From IMG/VR virus record IMGVR_UViG_3300038960_000076, positions 1 through 31,608 of that record: a DNA stretch of 31,608 nt; one strand, written 5' to 3'. Numbering within the stretch: the first letter of the stretch is position 1; each line of letters begins with the position of its first letter. Positions 7,462 to 13,249 of this stretch are shown one piece after another. A model generated the notes under the pieces. That model did not search any database. It was not told the DNA's origin and saw only the letters and a program-made list of their open reading frames with translations. This DNA comes from a virus. The position numbers and the translations under genes are program-made.

Positions 7462-7931
7462 TATTTAAGAATTCTGTTTATATAATCTCTAGTTTCTTTT
7501 GGTAACTTTTCAAACTTTGATCCCTGTTTTATCCAAGCATCTGTTTTTCCTGGACCCATGTTAAAAGCAGCTAACGCACTTATAACATCGTTATCATATC
7601 TATTAAGCATTGCGTTGAAATAATCAGTTCCAAATCTTACATTTTCAACTGGGTCAAAAGGATCTTTTAAAGGTTTAACACCAAAACCTGGATTTTCTGC
7701 TGTATCATCCATGATTTGCATCAACCCTTTAGCTCCTGTTCTTTCATTAACCGCATTAGGGTTACCAGAACTTTCTGCCATGATTATTTTTTGGATTAAA
7801 GTGTCATCACTGCCTTTTGGATCTGTGGAATCTAACAGGCCTTTAAATTCACCAGGAAGATTTGCTGAAATAAAATTGTTTATATCAGATAGTAAACCCC
7901 TGATTACTGTAGCACCATCAGTTACTGCCAC
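7461..7931 (-). CDS. Lytic transglycosylase (SLT-like), GTG start overlapping terS
   Basis: A 156-residue protein with a goose-type/SLT lysozyme fold. Catalytic Glu53 lies in IIMAESSGNPNAVN, followed by GAKGLMQIM (66-74) and AAFNMGPGKT (121-130), the usual three transglycosylase motifs. It cleaves glycan strands of peptidoglycan, either for lysis or as a virion enzyme during entry. The open frame extends to 8204, but the upstream part overlaps terS. I choose GTG 7931 because GGAG sits eight bases before it and the overlap with terS shrinks to 14 bases. ATG 7976 is the alternative; it would add MLISLLPSQ, which is mildly hydrophobic. The stop forms TAATG with terL. Confidence 0.8.
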   Translation of the reverse strand: MAVTDGATVIRGLLSDINNFISANLPGEFKGLLDSTDPKGSDDTLIQKIIMAESSGNPNAVNERTGAKGLMQIMDDTAENPGFGVKPLKDPFDPVENVRFGTDYFNAMLNRYDNDVISALAAFNMGPGKTDAWIKQGSKFEKLPKETRDYINRILK

Positions 7932-8211
7932 TTTTTTTTCTCCAACCGATTGTGACGGCAACAGGCTTATCAGCATCACCAGTAACAGTATTGCTAACAG
8001 ATGATAACCTTGAGTGAACAAATGGCGCAGCTCTCTCAGCAGCCCACATTTTTCTCTCAGGGCTTGAGCCGTTGTGGTTAAGAACCTTAAGCATATACTC
8101 AAGAGGTGAAACCTCATCTTTACCCAATGCTTTTTCGAGACGTTCTCGTTTCGTTCCGTTTTTAGTTCCTCTTGGCCTACCAGCACCTTTTCTTTTACCA
8201 CCATGTTTCAT
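7918..8211 (-). CDS. terS: Terminase small subunit-like protein
   Basis: A 97-residue protein starting MKHGGKRKGAGRPRGTKNG, the AT-hook-like GGKRKGAGRP opening found in many terminase small subunits. It is followed by SPLEYMLKVLNHNGSSPERK and a helix ending AAPFVHSRLSS. The pattern (PLEYML, then AAxxAAPFxHxRL) matches small terminase proteins of marine phages. TerS binds the packaging site and recruits the large subunit. ATG 8211 overlaps the stop of the preceding gene (ATGA). One gene, the transglycosylase, is inserted between it and terL. It is shorter than many TerS proteins but seems complete. Confidence 0.75.
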   Translation of the reverse strand: MKHGGKRKGAGRPRGTKNGTKRERLEKALGKDEVSPLEYMLKVLNHNGSSPERKMWAAERAAPFVHSRLSSVSNTVTGDADKPVAVTIGWRKKSGSN

Positions 8212-8396
8212 ACTTTAGTTCCTGTTCCAAATAATTTTTTCATTGTTGCAGCAATGGATGTGCCTTGGTATTTAGGTACAACGCCCTTACCAAGTTTTCC
8301 TTTCTGATTAAAATAAAAATCAGGTCGTTTAGGTTGCCTTAATCTGGCTTGTCTTTGAAGCCTTTTTACTACTCTTATTAGATCTTTTTGATTCAT
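8208..8396 (-). CDS. 62-residue basic protein upstream of terS, unknown function
   Basis: Begins MNQKDLIRVVKRLQRQARLR, an amphipathic, strongly basic helix, then PKRPDFYFNQKGKLGKGVVP and a short C-terminal helix (TSIAATMKKLFGTG). Net charge is strongly positive. The stop overlaps the terS ATG, and only one base separates its start from the upstream stop, so it is part of the packaging operon. A DNA-binding or head-internal role is suggested only by charge and position. No family is recognised. Confidence 0.6.
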   Translation of the reverse strand: MNQKDLIRVVKRLQRQARLRQPKRPDFYFNQKGKLGKGVVPKYQGTSIAATMKKLFGTGTKV

Positions 8397-8397
8397 A

Positions 8398-8649
8398 TTA
8401 CCAATTCTTACATGACCAGTATCTGGCCGTTAATTTAGAAGGCGGTTGTGTATCACACTTGTGCCTTGCTCTAAAAGACTTACGCCTCTTAGGTTGTGAT
8501 TTTTTTATGGAGAGATTTGGGTCTCCATATCGTATTAGTTTTACCTGTTTGCCTTTCTTTGCAAGTACAGCGAACTTTTTAGATTTACCAGGTGTCCTTT
8601 TAGGTTTGTTGTAACCTGAAAATCTTTCTCCTCTATATGTGATCGCCAT
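8398..8649 (-). CDS. 83-residue basic protein with C-terminal RARHxCD...ARYWSCKxW motif
   Basis: Begins MAITYRGERFSGYNKPKRTP and ends with KSFRARHKCD, then LTARYWSCKNW. I recall this C-terminus (RARHxCDxxKxxxTxxYWSCxxW) from small proteins of marine phages and their bacterial relatives. The paired Cys and His residues suggest a small metal site or disulfide. The function is unknown. It is the first gene after a 145-base gap that may hold a promoter, so it may head the terminase-portal-capsid transcript. AAGGA lies 13 bases before ATG 8649, rather far for a ribosome-binding site. Confidence 0.65.
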   Translation of the reverse strand: MAITYRGERFSGYNKPKRTPGKSKKFAVLAKKGKQVKLIRYGDPNLSIKKSQPKRRKSFRARHKCDTQPPSKLTARYWSCKNW

Positions 8650-8794
8650 AATGACAGATAATTCCTTTGATTTTTGTATTTCACATACCCAAAAAAATTG
8701 TTATATCAAAGTTATTATGATGTATTCTTCAAATTTATTAGGTTGTGCTTTAGTTGTGTACTTGTTTGTCGTTTTATTTAATCAAATGATCTGA
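8650..8794 (-). promoter_or_regulatory. 145-base AT-rich gap, possible promoter for the packaging/capsid block
   Basis: This is the only sizeable gap inside the leftward left-hand block. On the minus strand a TTGATA and a TATGTG are 16 bases apart, and a TATAAC also occurs; none is a full consensus promoter. A dyad sits at its right end (8777-8799). The placement, just before the packaging and capsid genes, suits a late promoter or a regulated junction. No coding frame is seen in it on either strand. Confidence 0.35.
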
Positions 8795-8799
8795 TTAAA
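8777..8799. repeat. Inverted repeat TTTAATCA-N7-TGATTAAA
   Basis: A perfect 8-bp inverted repeat with a 7-base centre, overlapping the stop codon of the 45-residue gene at 8795. Being nearly all A/T and without a U-run it is a poor terminator. Its symmetric, half-site layout is more like a binding site for a dimeric regulator. Confidence 0.4.
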
Positions 8800-8932
8800 C
8801 CATAAACTTTCGTTTTTCTGTTTGCATTTTCTTCGGATTACGCAACTTTTTAAAGTCAGCAGCAGTAATTTTATCTCTTGGCTCGGCAACACGAGCTATT
8901 TTCATTTGTTTTTTACTAAGTTTTCTTGCCAT
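8795..8932 (-). CDS. 45-residue basic protein, unknown function
   Basis: ATG 8932 opens a frame ending at TAA 8795-8797. The product begins MARKLSKKQMKIARVAEPRD, then KITAADFKKLRNPKKMQ and a basic tail. I recall a similar PRDKITxADFKxLR pattern from tiny proteins of marine phages, next to the same neighbours. It overlaps the stop of the 98-residue gene upstream by 17 bases. Very basic; the function is unknown. Confidence 0.6.
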   Translation of the reverse strand: MARKLSKKQMKIARVAEPRDKITAADFKKLRNPKKMQTEKRKFMV

Positions 8933-9212
8933 TTCGTTTTTTCCTCGCAAATGTTGCGACATTAGTTGGTTTACCGCCTACTCCTTGTGCCTTTGATCGC
9001 TTTCTAGACACAGCAGAACGTATTTGAGCCTTTGTCATGCTCTTTGCCTTTGATCTTGGCACGCATTTAGGGTATTTTCTCTTTGAACCCTTGGCTGATT
9101 TACGGCCACATGGTTGAAATCGGCCCTTTTTCTTAGGTGCGCCTATATCAACCCAGTCTCCCTTTGGTCCTTTTCCAAACCATGCTGTTAATCCGCCTGT
9201 AGGTTTGGCCAT
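8916..9212 (-). CDS. DUF5872-like small basic protein
   Basis: A 98-residue protein starting MAKPTGGLTAWFGKGPKGDW, followed by VDIGAPKKKGRFQPCGRKSA, YPKCVPRSKAKSMTKAQI and RSAVSRKRSKAQG. The series GGLTAWF, WVDI, PCGR, KYPKCVP and MTKAxxxSAVxRKR matches the small family I know as DUF5872, found in marine phages and some bacteria. The two Cys (in QPCGR and PKCVP) are conserved in my memory of the family and may bind metal. The function is unknown. ATG 9212 overlaps the preceding stop (TAATG). Confidence 0.75.
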   Translation of the reverse strand: MAKPTGGLTAWFGKGPKGDWVDIGAPKKKGRFQPCGRKSAKGSKRKYPKCVPRSKAKSMTKAQIRSAVSRKRSKAQGVGGKPTNVATFARKKRNGKKT

Positions 9213-9367
9213 TACGCAGTCCTATACTTACCACCACGTTTCTTGTAAGTTCTCACAAGCCATGCGTTGGCATAAGCTGAAGGATAAACCTTAAACTTTC
9301 GTTTTGCTTCCGACTTGACACGTGAGTACAAGGCTTTGTTAGTGGGTATAGCTTTCTTTTTGGCCAT
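9212..9367 (-). CDS. 51-residue basic protein with YPSAYANAWLV motif
   Basis: ATG 9367 opens a frame ending at TAA 9212-9214. The product begins MAKKKAIPTNKALYSRVKSE and contains KVYPSAYANAWLVRTYKKRG near its C-terminus. This motif is well known to me from small proteins encoded beside DUF5872-like genes in marine phages. The coupling to that gene here (TAATG) repeats the association. The pair may act together, possibly with nucleic acid given the charge. The function is not established. Confidence 0.7.
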   Translation of the reverse strand: MAKKKAIPTNKALYSRVKSEAKRKFKVYPSAYANAWLVRTYKKRGGKYRTA

Positions 9368-9370
9368 TAC

Positions 9371-9943
9371 TTATTCTTTTGTTTTTTCTTTTTCTTCATC
9401 ATTTTCTTTTTTGAACGCTTTTTCATTCCTCTTGCCATATAGCCTCCTGTATGATTGTCTAAGTTTTACGGTGTCAGTATAATATTCCTGACTCCAATTG
9501 TTATAATATCCAATACTTTCTAGATGAGCTGATGCTTCTTCTAGTTCTTTGAATGGCTGGATAAGTACCATAAAGAATTCGTTGTCTGGCTCCCAATCAC
9601 CCTCCATGAACTCTTCCTGTTCATCTTCAGGGTACGATGCCATCAGATATGTGTTTAAAGGCACGTAAACGTGGTTTAAAGCACAAACATAGTCGTTAAG
9701 GGTATCTGGTGTTATTTTCATATCAGAACACGCCAGAATGATAAGTTTTAATTCTTGTTCAAATAAAACCCCTGCTTCGTCACAAACCTGTTCGAGAAAG
9801 TCATCGCACTTATCAACGATAACTATTTTGACCTGTTTGTTTAATCTGGCCTGCTTTGCGTATGGACAGATCGGAAATTTATCCCCTTTTTTCTCTACAT
9901 GGTCTATGGCCCATGATATAATATCTTCTTCAATTGTTCGCAT
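9371..9943 (-). CDS. 190-residue protein paired with the 2OG oxygenase, CPYA motif
   Basis: The frame is open from 10048, but the part above 9943 overlaps the oxygenase. ATG 9943 leaves a 14-base overlap and gives a natural N-terminus, MRTIEEDIISWAIDHVEKKG. Near the start is FPICPYAKQARL, followed by an alternating strand/helix protein (VKIVIVDKCDDFLEQVCDEA) and a Lys/Glu-rich tail. The CP[YF]AK motif recalls the LCPFAK motif of DUF1415, but length and surroundings differ. I recall similar proteins next to 2OG-Fe(II) oxygenases in marine phages. A joint function with the oxygenase is likely; the reaction is unknown. Confidence 0.65.
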   Translation of the reverse strand: MRTIEEDIISWAIDHVEKKGDKFPICPYAKQARLNKQVKIVIVDKCDDFLEQVCDEAGVLFEQELKLIILACSDMKITPDTLNDYVCALNHVYVPLNTYLMASYPEDEQEEFMEGDWEPDNEFFMVLIQPFKELEEASAHLESIGYYNNWSQEYYTDTVKLRQSYRRLYGKRNEKAFKKENDEEKEKTKE

Positions 9944-10613
9944 GAGGAAACATATTGAGGTTTCCAGCAACAGTGCGTCTTTCTCCCTTACCCTCAAATG
10001 GGTACACGCAGTGCTGACACCAAGACGGAAACATATACAGTTTTCCAACTTCAGGTTTTACAGTCTTAGAAAAGGGTGGTCTAAGCTCTTCTAAACCCCT
10101 TATCCCTGTCTGACCGAAGTGGAATTGTAAATATCCATCCGCTACTCCGCTTGAGTTATATAAAGCTGATGCCTTATATTCCTCGCCATCGGCTATTTGT
10201 TTGGGTATCTTTGTCCACGTGGTAAAGGATAAACCCATTATCGTGTCAACCCCATGATCATGCACTGGGTTGTAATCCCTCTCGTATGAGTGTACTGACC
10301 ATAAGCTGTGAACTCCTGGTAGTCTTTTTAAGGGTTTTACCCCTATCATTCTTGAGAATTGTTCTAAATACGACTGAGACATATTCGCAACAGTCTGGAC
10401 AAATGGTTGAACTAGGGGATCATCCTGATCCATTTTAAGCTGTTCACCATGACTTATTTGGCCCACTAGCTTGTCTGCAAAGCTCTCACCACCTTTGTTA
10501 TGTTTGGTGTCTAGGTATTTATTAAGATCAACCACCATCCTAGCAGGTAGTTGTGTTTGCAAGAAAAGCACCGCAGGTGCTGCTTGAAAACGTAACGTCA
10601 GTTCTGTAGTCAT
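9930..10613 (-). CDS. Putative 2OG-Fe(II) oxygenase
   Basis: A 227-residue protein with the double-stranded beta-helix dioxygenase signature. YNPVHDHGVDTIMGLSF (about 114-130) supplies the first Fe ligands (His118/His120 region), and LYMFPSWCQHCVYPF (about 192-206) carries the second His (201). ERRTVAGNLN supplies the 2-oxoglutarate-binding Arg212. This matches the family of phage and marine bacterial putative 2OG-Fe(II) oxygenases (2OG-FeII_Oxy_5 type). Such enzymes hydroxylate proteins or bases using 2-oxoglutarate and O2; the substrate is unknown. It is the first gene of the leftward block. A weak AGGG lies before ATG 10613. Confidence 0.85.
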   Translation of the reverse strand: MTTELTLRFQAAPAVLFLQTQLPARMVVDLNKYLDTKHNKGGESFADKLVGQISHGEQLKMDQDDPLVQPFVQTVANMSQSYLEQFSRMIGVKPLKRLPGVHSLWSVHSYERDYNPVHDHGVDTIMGLSFTTWTKIPKQIADGEEYKASALYNSSGVADGYLQFHFGQTGIRGLEELRPPFSKTVKPEVGKLYMFPSWCQHCVYPFEGKGERRTVAGNLNMFPHANN

Positions 10614-10654
10614 ATTATGCCCTAAGCTATAATTGATTTATAAAGGATTGTAAA

Positions 10655-10751
10655 TAAAACCCCCCTGTTTTGATTTAGATTTAGGAACGATACTATAACT
10701 ATACCGCTACCCCCATATATATTTGATGGGTATGGGCCGTTTAAAACCCCC
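10655..10751. repeat. Direct repeat TAAAACCCCC (two copies)
   Basis: TAAAACCCCC occurs at 10655-10664 (with an extra C) and at 10742-10751, 87 bases apart. On the leftward strand each reads GGGGGTTTTA. C-runs are rare in this AT-rich sequence, so two copies of the same 10-mer in one intergenic region suggest a protein-binding site. A third C-run (CTACCCCC, near 10707) lies between them. Confidence 0.45.
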
Positions 10752-10758
10752 TATATAG

Positions 10759-10781
10759 TATTATAGTACTGTCGTATAATA
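10759..10781. promoter_or_regulatory. Dyad TATTATA-N9-TATAATA with opposed -10-like boxes
   Basis: A perfect 7-bp inverted repeat with a 9-base centre (GTACTGTCG). Each arm contains TATAAT, at 10775-10780 on the plus strand and at 10765-10760 on the minus strand. It could be two back-to-back promoters or an operator. No good -35 box lies at the right distance for either arm, so any promoter activity would need an activator. Confidence 0.4.
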
Positions 10782-10851
10782 TACCTTATGTAAAGTACGG
10801 CCTTACCCACCCTAATTTGATTAGTTATCTTGATTTAAATGCTTGGGGTTG

Positions 10852-10877
10852 TTGGTTAATTAGATTATTTGGTTAAT
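10852..10877 (+). repeat. Direct repeat TTGGTTAAT, 17 bases apart
   Basis: Two identical 9-mers at 10852-10860 and 10869-10877 separated by TAGATTAT. Related TTGATTAG and TTGATTTA occur just to the left. The arrangement upstream of the promoter at 10949 suits activator or repressor half-sites, or short iterons. Confidence 0.4.
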
Positions 10878-10948
10878 ATTTACAGAGTACATTAAACCTA
10901 ATCCTGCCCTAAATTAAGTATAAAAATTAGTTATTCTTTGCCTTATTT

Positions 10949-10978
10949 CTGACACATTCTATTCGTACTAATTACAAT
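10949..10978 (+). promoter_or_regulatory. Sigma70-type promoter of the early rightward operon
   Basis: CTGACA (10949-10954) and TACAAT (10973-10978) each match the bacterial consensus in five of six positions, with an 18-base spacer. Transcription would start near 10985, just before AGGGAG (10991-10996) and ATG 11003. It should be read by the host RNA polymerase immediately after infection. Confidence 0.65.
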
Positions 10979-11002
10979 ATTAATTAAACAAGGGAGATAA
11001 AC

Positions 11003-11200
11003 ATGGAACAAGTAAGAGAAGATATATATTTAAGAGATCCTAAGCTAGCCTTTAAGAATGCTATTGATTTAAAGGTAATGGTGAAGCCTCAAGACTATAT
11101 GTATATGTGTACTCGGAGATATGCCGATAATAAGCTGCATGATGTATTTAAGCATATAGATACAAGAAAAGTTGAAACTGTACTAATGGAGGGCCAATAG
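11003..11200 (+). CDS. 65-residue first gene of the early operon, unknown function
   Basis: Begins MEQVREDIYLRDPKLAFKNA and continues with DLKVMVKPQDYMYMCTRRYA. A mixed-charge, mostly helical small protein without membrane segment. AGGGAG sits seven bases before ATG 11003, and the early promoter is directly upstream, so it should be among the first phage proteins made. It overlaps nothing; its TAG abuts the next ATG. No family is recognised; a host-takeover factor is possible only by position. Confidence 0.65.
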   Translation: MEQVREDIYLRDPKLAFKNAIDLKVMVKPQDYMYMCTRRYADNKLHDVFKHIDTRKVETVLMEGQ

Positions 11201-11269
11201 ATGGTAATTGATATATTATTAATAGTCGTCATGGTTTCTATTCTATTAGTGGTTGAGTGGAAACTATGA
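11201..11269 (+). CDS. 22-residue single-pass membrane micropeptide
   Basis: ATG 11201 follows the upstream stop without a gap and has an excellent GGAGGG seven bases upstream. The product begins MVIDILLIVVMVSILLVVEW and is one hydrophobic helix from end to end. Its TGA overlaps the next ATG (ATGA), so it is coupled to the GP88 gene. The strong ribosome-binding site and both-sided coupling argue for a real gene despite its length. A role in the inner membrane, such as modulating a host channel or exclusion, is a guess. Confidence 0.55.
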   Translation: MVIDILLIVVMVSILLVVEWKL

Positions 11270-11976
11270 CTATGCAAGCTCAAGAATTCCAAGAAAGTTT
11301 ATTTACATACCTTCAGGCCCAAGGATGGAATTTAAAGAAGGCTAAGCTGTTGACTGGTGGAGGCGCAACAAATAAAAATAAGAAGATGCCTTTTTATAAC
11401 TACGATTTAAGCGCATGGGATTGTAACAAAGGATCTCAGCTTAGGAAGGTTAAAAATTCTGTATGTTCTTCATGCTATGCAATGAAGGGTAACTATTTAA
11501 GATACAGGGAAGGATCAGTAGGTAAATCTCACAAGCTACACAAAGAAAGTCTCAACAATGGTTTTCAATGGGTCTTAGGCATGGTTTATCAGGTTTTAAA
11601 GTCTGATTGTAAATATTTTAGATTTCATGCTGCTGGCGACTTACAGAGCTATGAACACGCCCTACAAATAATTAATTTAGCAAGATTAACGCCTTCTTGT
11701 AAGTATTGGATACCGACTAGAGAAACTGGCATATTAAAGCAGCTCAGAGATAATAAAATATATATACCTAAAAATTGTATATTTAGAGTTTCAGCGCCTT
11801 TGATTGATGCTCAGCTCAATAGTAAGGTTTTCAGTTATACAAGCTCAGTTATAACAAATAAGAAACTAGCTAAGAATTCTAAAATTTGCCCTTCAATTAA
11901 GCAGGGGGGTCAATGCCTTGATTGCCGCAGTTGTTGGTCAGATAAGGTGAATAATATTGCTTATTTAATTCATTAG
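11266..11976 (+). CDS. GP88-family phage protein (cysteine-rich, putative metal binding)
   Basis: A 236-residue protein starting MTMQAQEFQESLFTYLQAQG. Motifs in order: Cys53 in SAWDCNKGSQL, CSSCYAMKGNYLRY (67-80), YFRFHAAGDLQSYEHALQII (117-136), TPSCKYWIPTRE (142-153), and a C-terminal Cys cluster (Cys208, 217, 220, 223) ending in NNIAYLIH. This pattern matches the GP88 domain named after a mycobacteriophage gene product. The spaced Cys suggest a Zn or Fe-S site. The biochemical role is not known. ATG 11266 gives an ATGA overlap with the micropeptide; GTG 11257 and ATG 11272 are alternatives. It is the longest gene of the early operon. Confidence 0.75.
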   Translation: MTMQAQEFQESLFTYLQAQGWNLKKAKLLTGGGATNKNKKMPFYNYDLSAWDCNKGSQLRKVKNSVCSSCYAMKGNYLRYREGSVGKSHKLHKESLNNGFQWVLGMVYQVLKSDCKYFRFHAAGDLQSYEHALQIINLARLTPSCKYWIPTRETGILKQLRDNKIYIPKNCIFRVSAPLIDAQLNSKVFSYTSSVITNKKLAKNSKICPSIKQGGQCLDCRSCWSDKVNNIAYLIH

Positions 11977-11988
11977 AAAGGTTAATAA

Positions 11989-12084
11989 ATGAAAGGTATA
12001 GACATAGCAACAATGATCATAATAGCTGTTACAATTGCATCAGTTATTTTAACTATTGATTTATTAATAGGTGGTTTATTATGA
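11989..12084 (+). CDS. 31-residue single-pass membrane micropeptide
   Basis: ATG 11989 follows AAAGG and opens MKGIDIATMIIIAVTIASVI, then LTIDLLIGGLL. A short polar start is followed by one transmembrane helix. Its TGA overlaps the ATG of the next gene (ATGA). It is the second of three membrane micropeptides that alternate with soluble proteins in this operon. The function is unknown. Confidence 0.5.
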   Translation: MKGIDIATMIIIAVTIASVILTIDLLIGGLL

Positions 12085-12422
12085 CTAAATTTTGTTTAGT
12101 AGCTACATCTGGCGACATGTCAAAACATGGAATGGGTGATAAAAATACCGTTTATGTTTTTAAAAATAAGCATAAAAAATACGTTGACCGCTTTTTAAAA
12201 GCGCAATTAGAATATCACTTGCAATGCTATAGTTTGCAATCAGGAAGAGATTTAAAATACTATTTAGATTTTAATAAATCTTTTAATGTATTGAAAGACA
12301 TAGGCATATTTACTAGTAAATATGACGCAAGAACTTCATGGGATTTATCAGAACTATCAGAAGTAATTGAAGGTAGAGAATACAAACCCATTTTAATAGG
12401 TGATAATTATGAACAAATTTAA
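12081..12422 (+). CDS. 113-residue unknown protein in the early operon
   Basis: Begins MTKFCLVATSGDMSKHGMGD and continues with a basic, aromatic-rich stretch (FKNKHKKYVDRFLKAQLEYH, then LQCYSLQSGRDLKYYL). Predicted mixed alpha/beta, soluble. GGTGG in the preceding peptide gene provides the ribosome-binding site. Its end overlaps the start of the next gene by 14 bases. No family is recognised. Confidence 0.6.
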   Translation: MTKFCLVATSGDMSKHGMGDKNTVYVFKNKHKKYVDRFLKAQLEYHLQCYSLQSGRDLKYYLDFNKSFNVLKDIGIFTSKYDARTSWDLSELSEVIEGREYKPILIGDNYEQI

Positions 12423-12597
12423 ACCTGCTGGCTGGTATATTAAATTTAAATTAGAAGGCACTGGCCCAACTCAAGTAATAACTAAGCATTACGATACACT
12501 GACAGCTAATGCAACAATAAACAAATTGAAAGGGGAGTTCCAACAGCCTGTAGATATTATTGAACTATGGCAAGCAGGAACTCATAAAAAAATATGA
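12409..12597 (+). CDS. 62-residue unknown protein in the early operon
   Basis: Begins MNKFKPAGWYIKFKLEGTGP and ends DIIELWQAGTHKKI. The pattern, strands followed by a central helix (TLTANATINKLKGEF), suggests a small alpha/beta fold. I choose ATG 12409 over GTG 12400 because AGGTGA lies six bases upstream of it and cannot serve the GTG. The TGA overlaps the ATG of the following micropeptide (ATGA). No function can be assigned. Confidence 0.55.
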   Translation: MNKFKPAGWYIKFKLEGTGPTQVITKHYDTLTANATINKLKGEFQQPVDIIELWQAGTHKKI

Positions 12598-12668
12598 CTG
12601 AAAATAAAGCTAGACTAATGGCACTAACAGCTATAGGTTTTGTGTTTATATTATTATTTTTAATTTAA
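12594..12668 (+). CDS. 24-residue single-pass membrane micropeptide
   Basis: ATG 12594 overlaps the upstream TGA (ATGA) and opens MTENKARLMALTAIGFVFIL, then LFLI. A charged N-terminus precedes a single hydrophobic helix, which suits an N-in orientation. It is the third membrane micropeptide of this operon. The coupled start is the main support for it being real; no separate ribosome-binding site is obvious. Confidence 0.45.
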   Translation: MTENKARLMALTAIGFVFILLFLI

Positions 12669-12678
12669 AGGGGTAAAA

Positions 12679-12927
12679 ATGAATGAAACAATAAAAGTTG
12701 TGGCTTTTGAAAAGGATAGCCCTGATATTCCTAGAGCTTGGGGAGAAGGTCAAACGCTAGCCATTGCTGAGTTAAACTGTGAAATAGCTATAAGAAAAAA
12801 AGTAATTAATAAACTTCAAAGCGGTAATCGTTTCGCTTGTGTAGGAAATTATTTTTATACAAAAGAAAAACAATCAACAGAAAAGGGAGATAAATATGGA
12901 CAAACAAGAAGCAACAAAAATTATTAA
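12679..12927 (+). CDS. 82-residue unknown protein in the early operon
   Basis: Begins MNETIKVVAFEKDSPDIPRA and continues with WGEGQTLAIAELNCEIAIRK. The middle (EGQTLAIAELNCEIAIRKKV) is a helix with two hydrophobic faces; the C-terminus is polar and basic. AAAGGGG precedes ATG 12679 at good distance. It overlaps the next gene by 32 bases. No family is recognised. Confidence 0.6.
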   Translation: MNETIKVVAFEKDSPDIPRAWGEGQTLAIAELNCEIAIRKKVINKLQSGNRFACVGNYFYTKEKQSTEKGDKYGQTRSNKNY

Positions 12928-13249
12928 AGAAGCTATACAAGGTTACATTGAAGACTGTATTAGCGAAGATGTAGAATTGCAGCATCAAATAAATAAAGCG
13001 TTTAAAATTTTAAAGGGTGAAAGGGGTTTTGATAACGAAGATAATACAGTTATGGAAAACTTCTCTGATTGGATTTTAGATAGGCCAGTTGGTGTTGATT
13101 GTCAATTTATGGAAATATGTAGCGGTGTAGTATATGGAACTGAAAACGAAATTTGTTTTTCTATTCAATTTCAAATGCCATTCGATGACAGTAAACCCAG
13201 AAAAGGGCCATTCATAACTAAAGTGAAAGAAAAAGGTAAATATGAATAA
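12896..13249 (+). CDS. 117-residue acidic unknown protein
   Basis: Begins MDKQEATKIIKEAIQGYIED and is acidic overall. The N-terminal 45 residues are helical; the rest has strand patterns (CQFMEICSGVVYGT, then EICFSIQFQMPFDD). AAGGGAG precedes ATG 12896. A small acidic protein in an early operon could be a DNA mimic or an inhibitor of a host enzyme, but nothing specific shows this. It overlaps the next gene by eight bases. Confidence 0.6.
   Translation: MDKQEATKIIKEAIQGYIEDCISEDVELQHQINKAFKILKGERGFDNEDNTVMENFSDWILDRPVGVDCQFMEICSGVVYGTENEICFSIQFQMPFDDSKPRKGPFITKVKEKGKYE

Larger units (their letters stand above)
10614..11002. promoter_or_regulatory. 389-base divergent control region between late and early genes
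   Basis: The longest non-coding stretch of the window, very AT-rich with isolated C/G runs. It contains, from left to right, two copies of TAAAACCCCC (10655 and 10742), a CTACCCCC run near 10707, an inverted repeat with back-to-back -10-like boxes (10759-10781), a direct repeat of TTGGTTAAT (10852 and 10869) and a good promoter (10949-10978) for the rightward operon. I see no reading frame of interest and no tRNA. It is the likely master switch between the leftward and rightward transcripts, and could also hold a replication origin. Confidence 0.75.

Noticed and set aside
7932-8204. N-terminal extension of the transglycosylase (hydrophobic TQGYHLLAILLLVMLISLLP looks like a signal peptide)
   Set aside because: It overlaps almost all of terS in another frame, and the hydrophobic run is a by-product of the terS codons. 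A good ribosome-binding site supports GTG 7931.
8650-8794. Possible tRNA or CRISPR-like element in the largest gaps (8650-8794 and 10614-11002)
   Set aside because: No cloverleaf pairing, no T-loop GTTCRA-type sequence and no regular repeat-spacer pattern could be found by eye.
9944-10048. Longer start (MENCICFRLG) of the 190-residue protein
   Set aside because: It lies wholly inside the oxygenase C-terminus, including its Fe ligand and Arg codons. ATG 9943 gives a normal short overlap.
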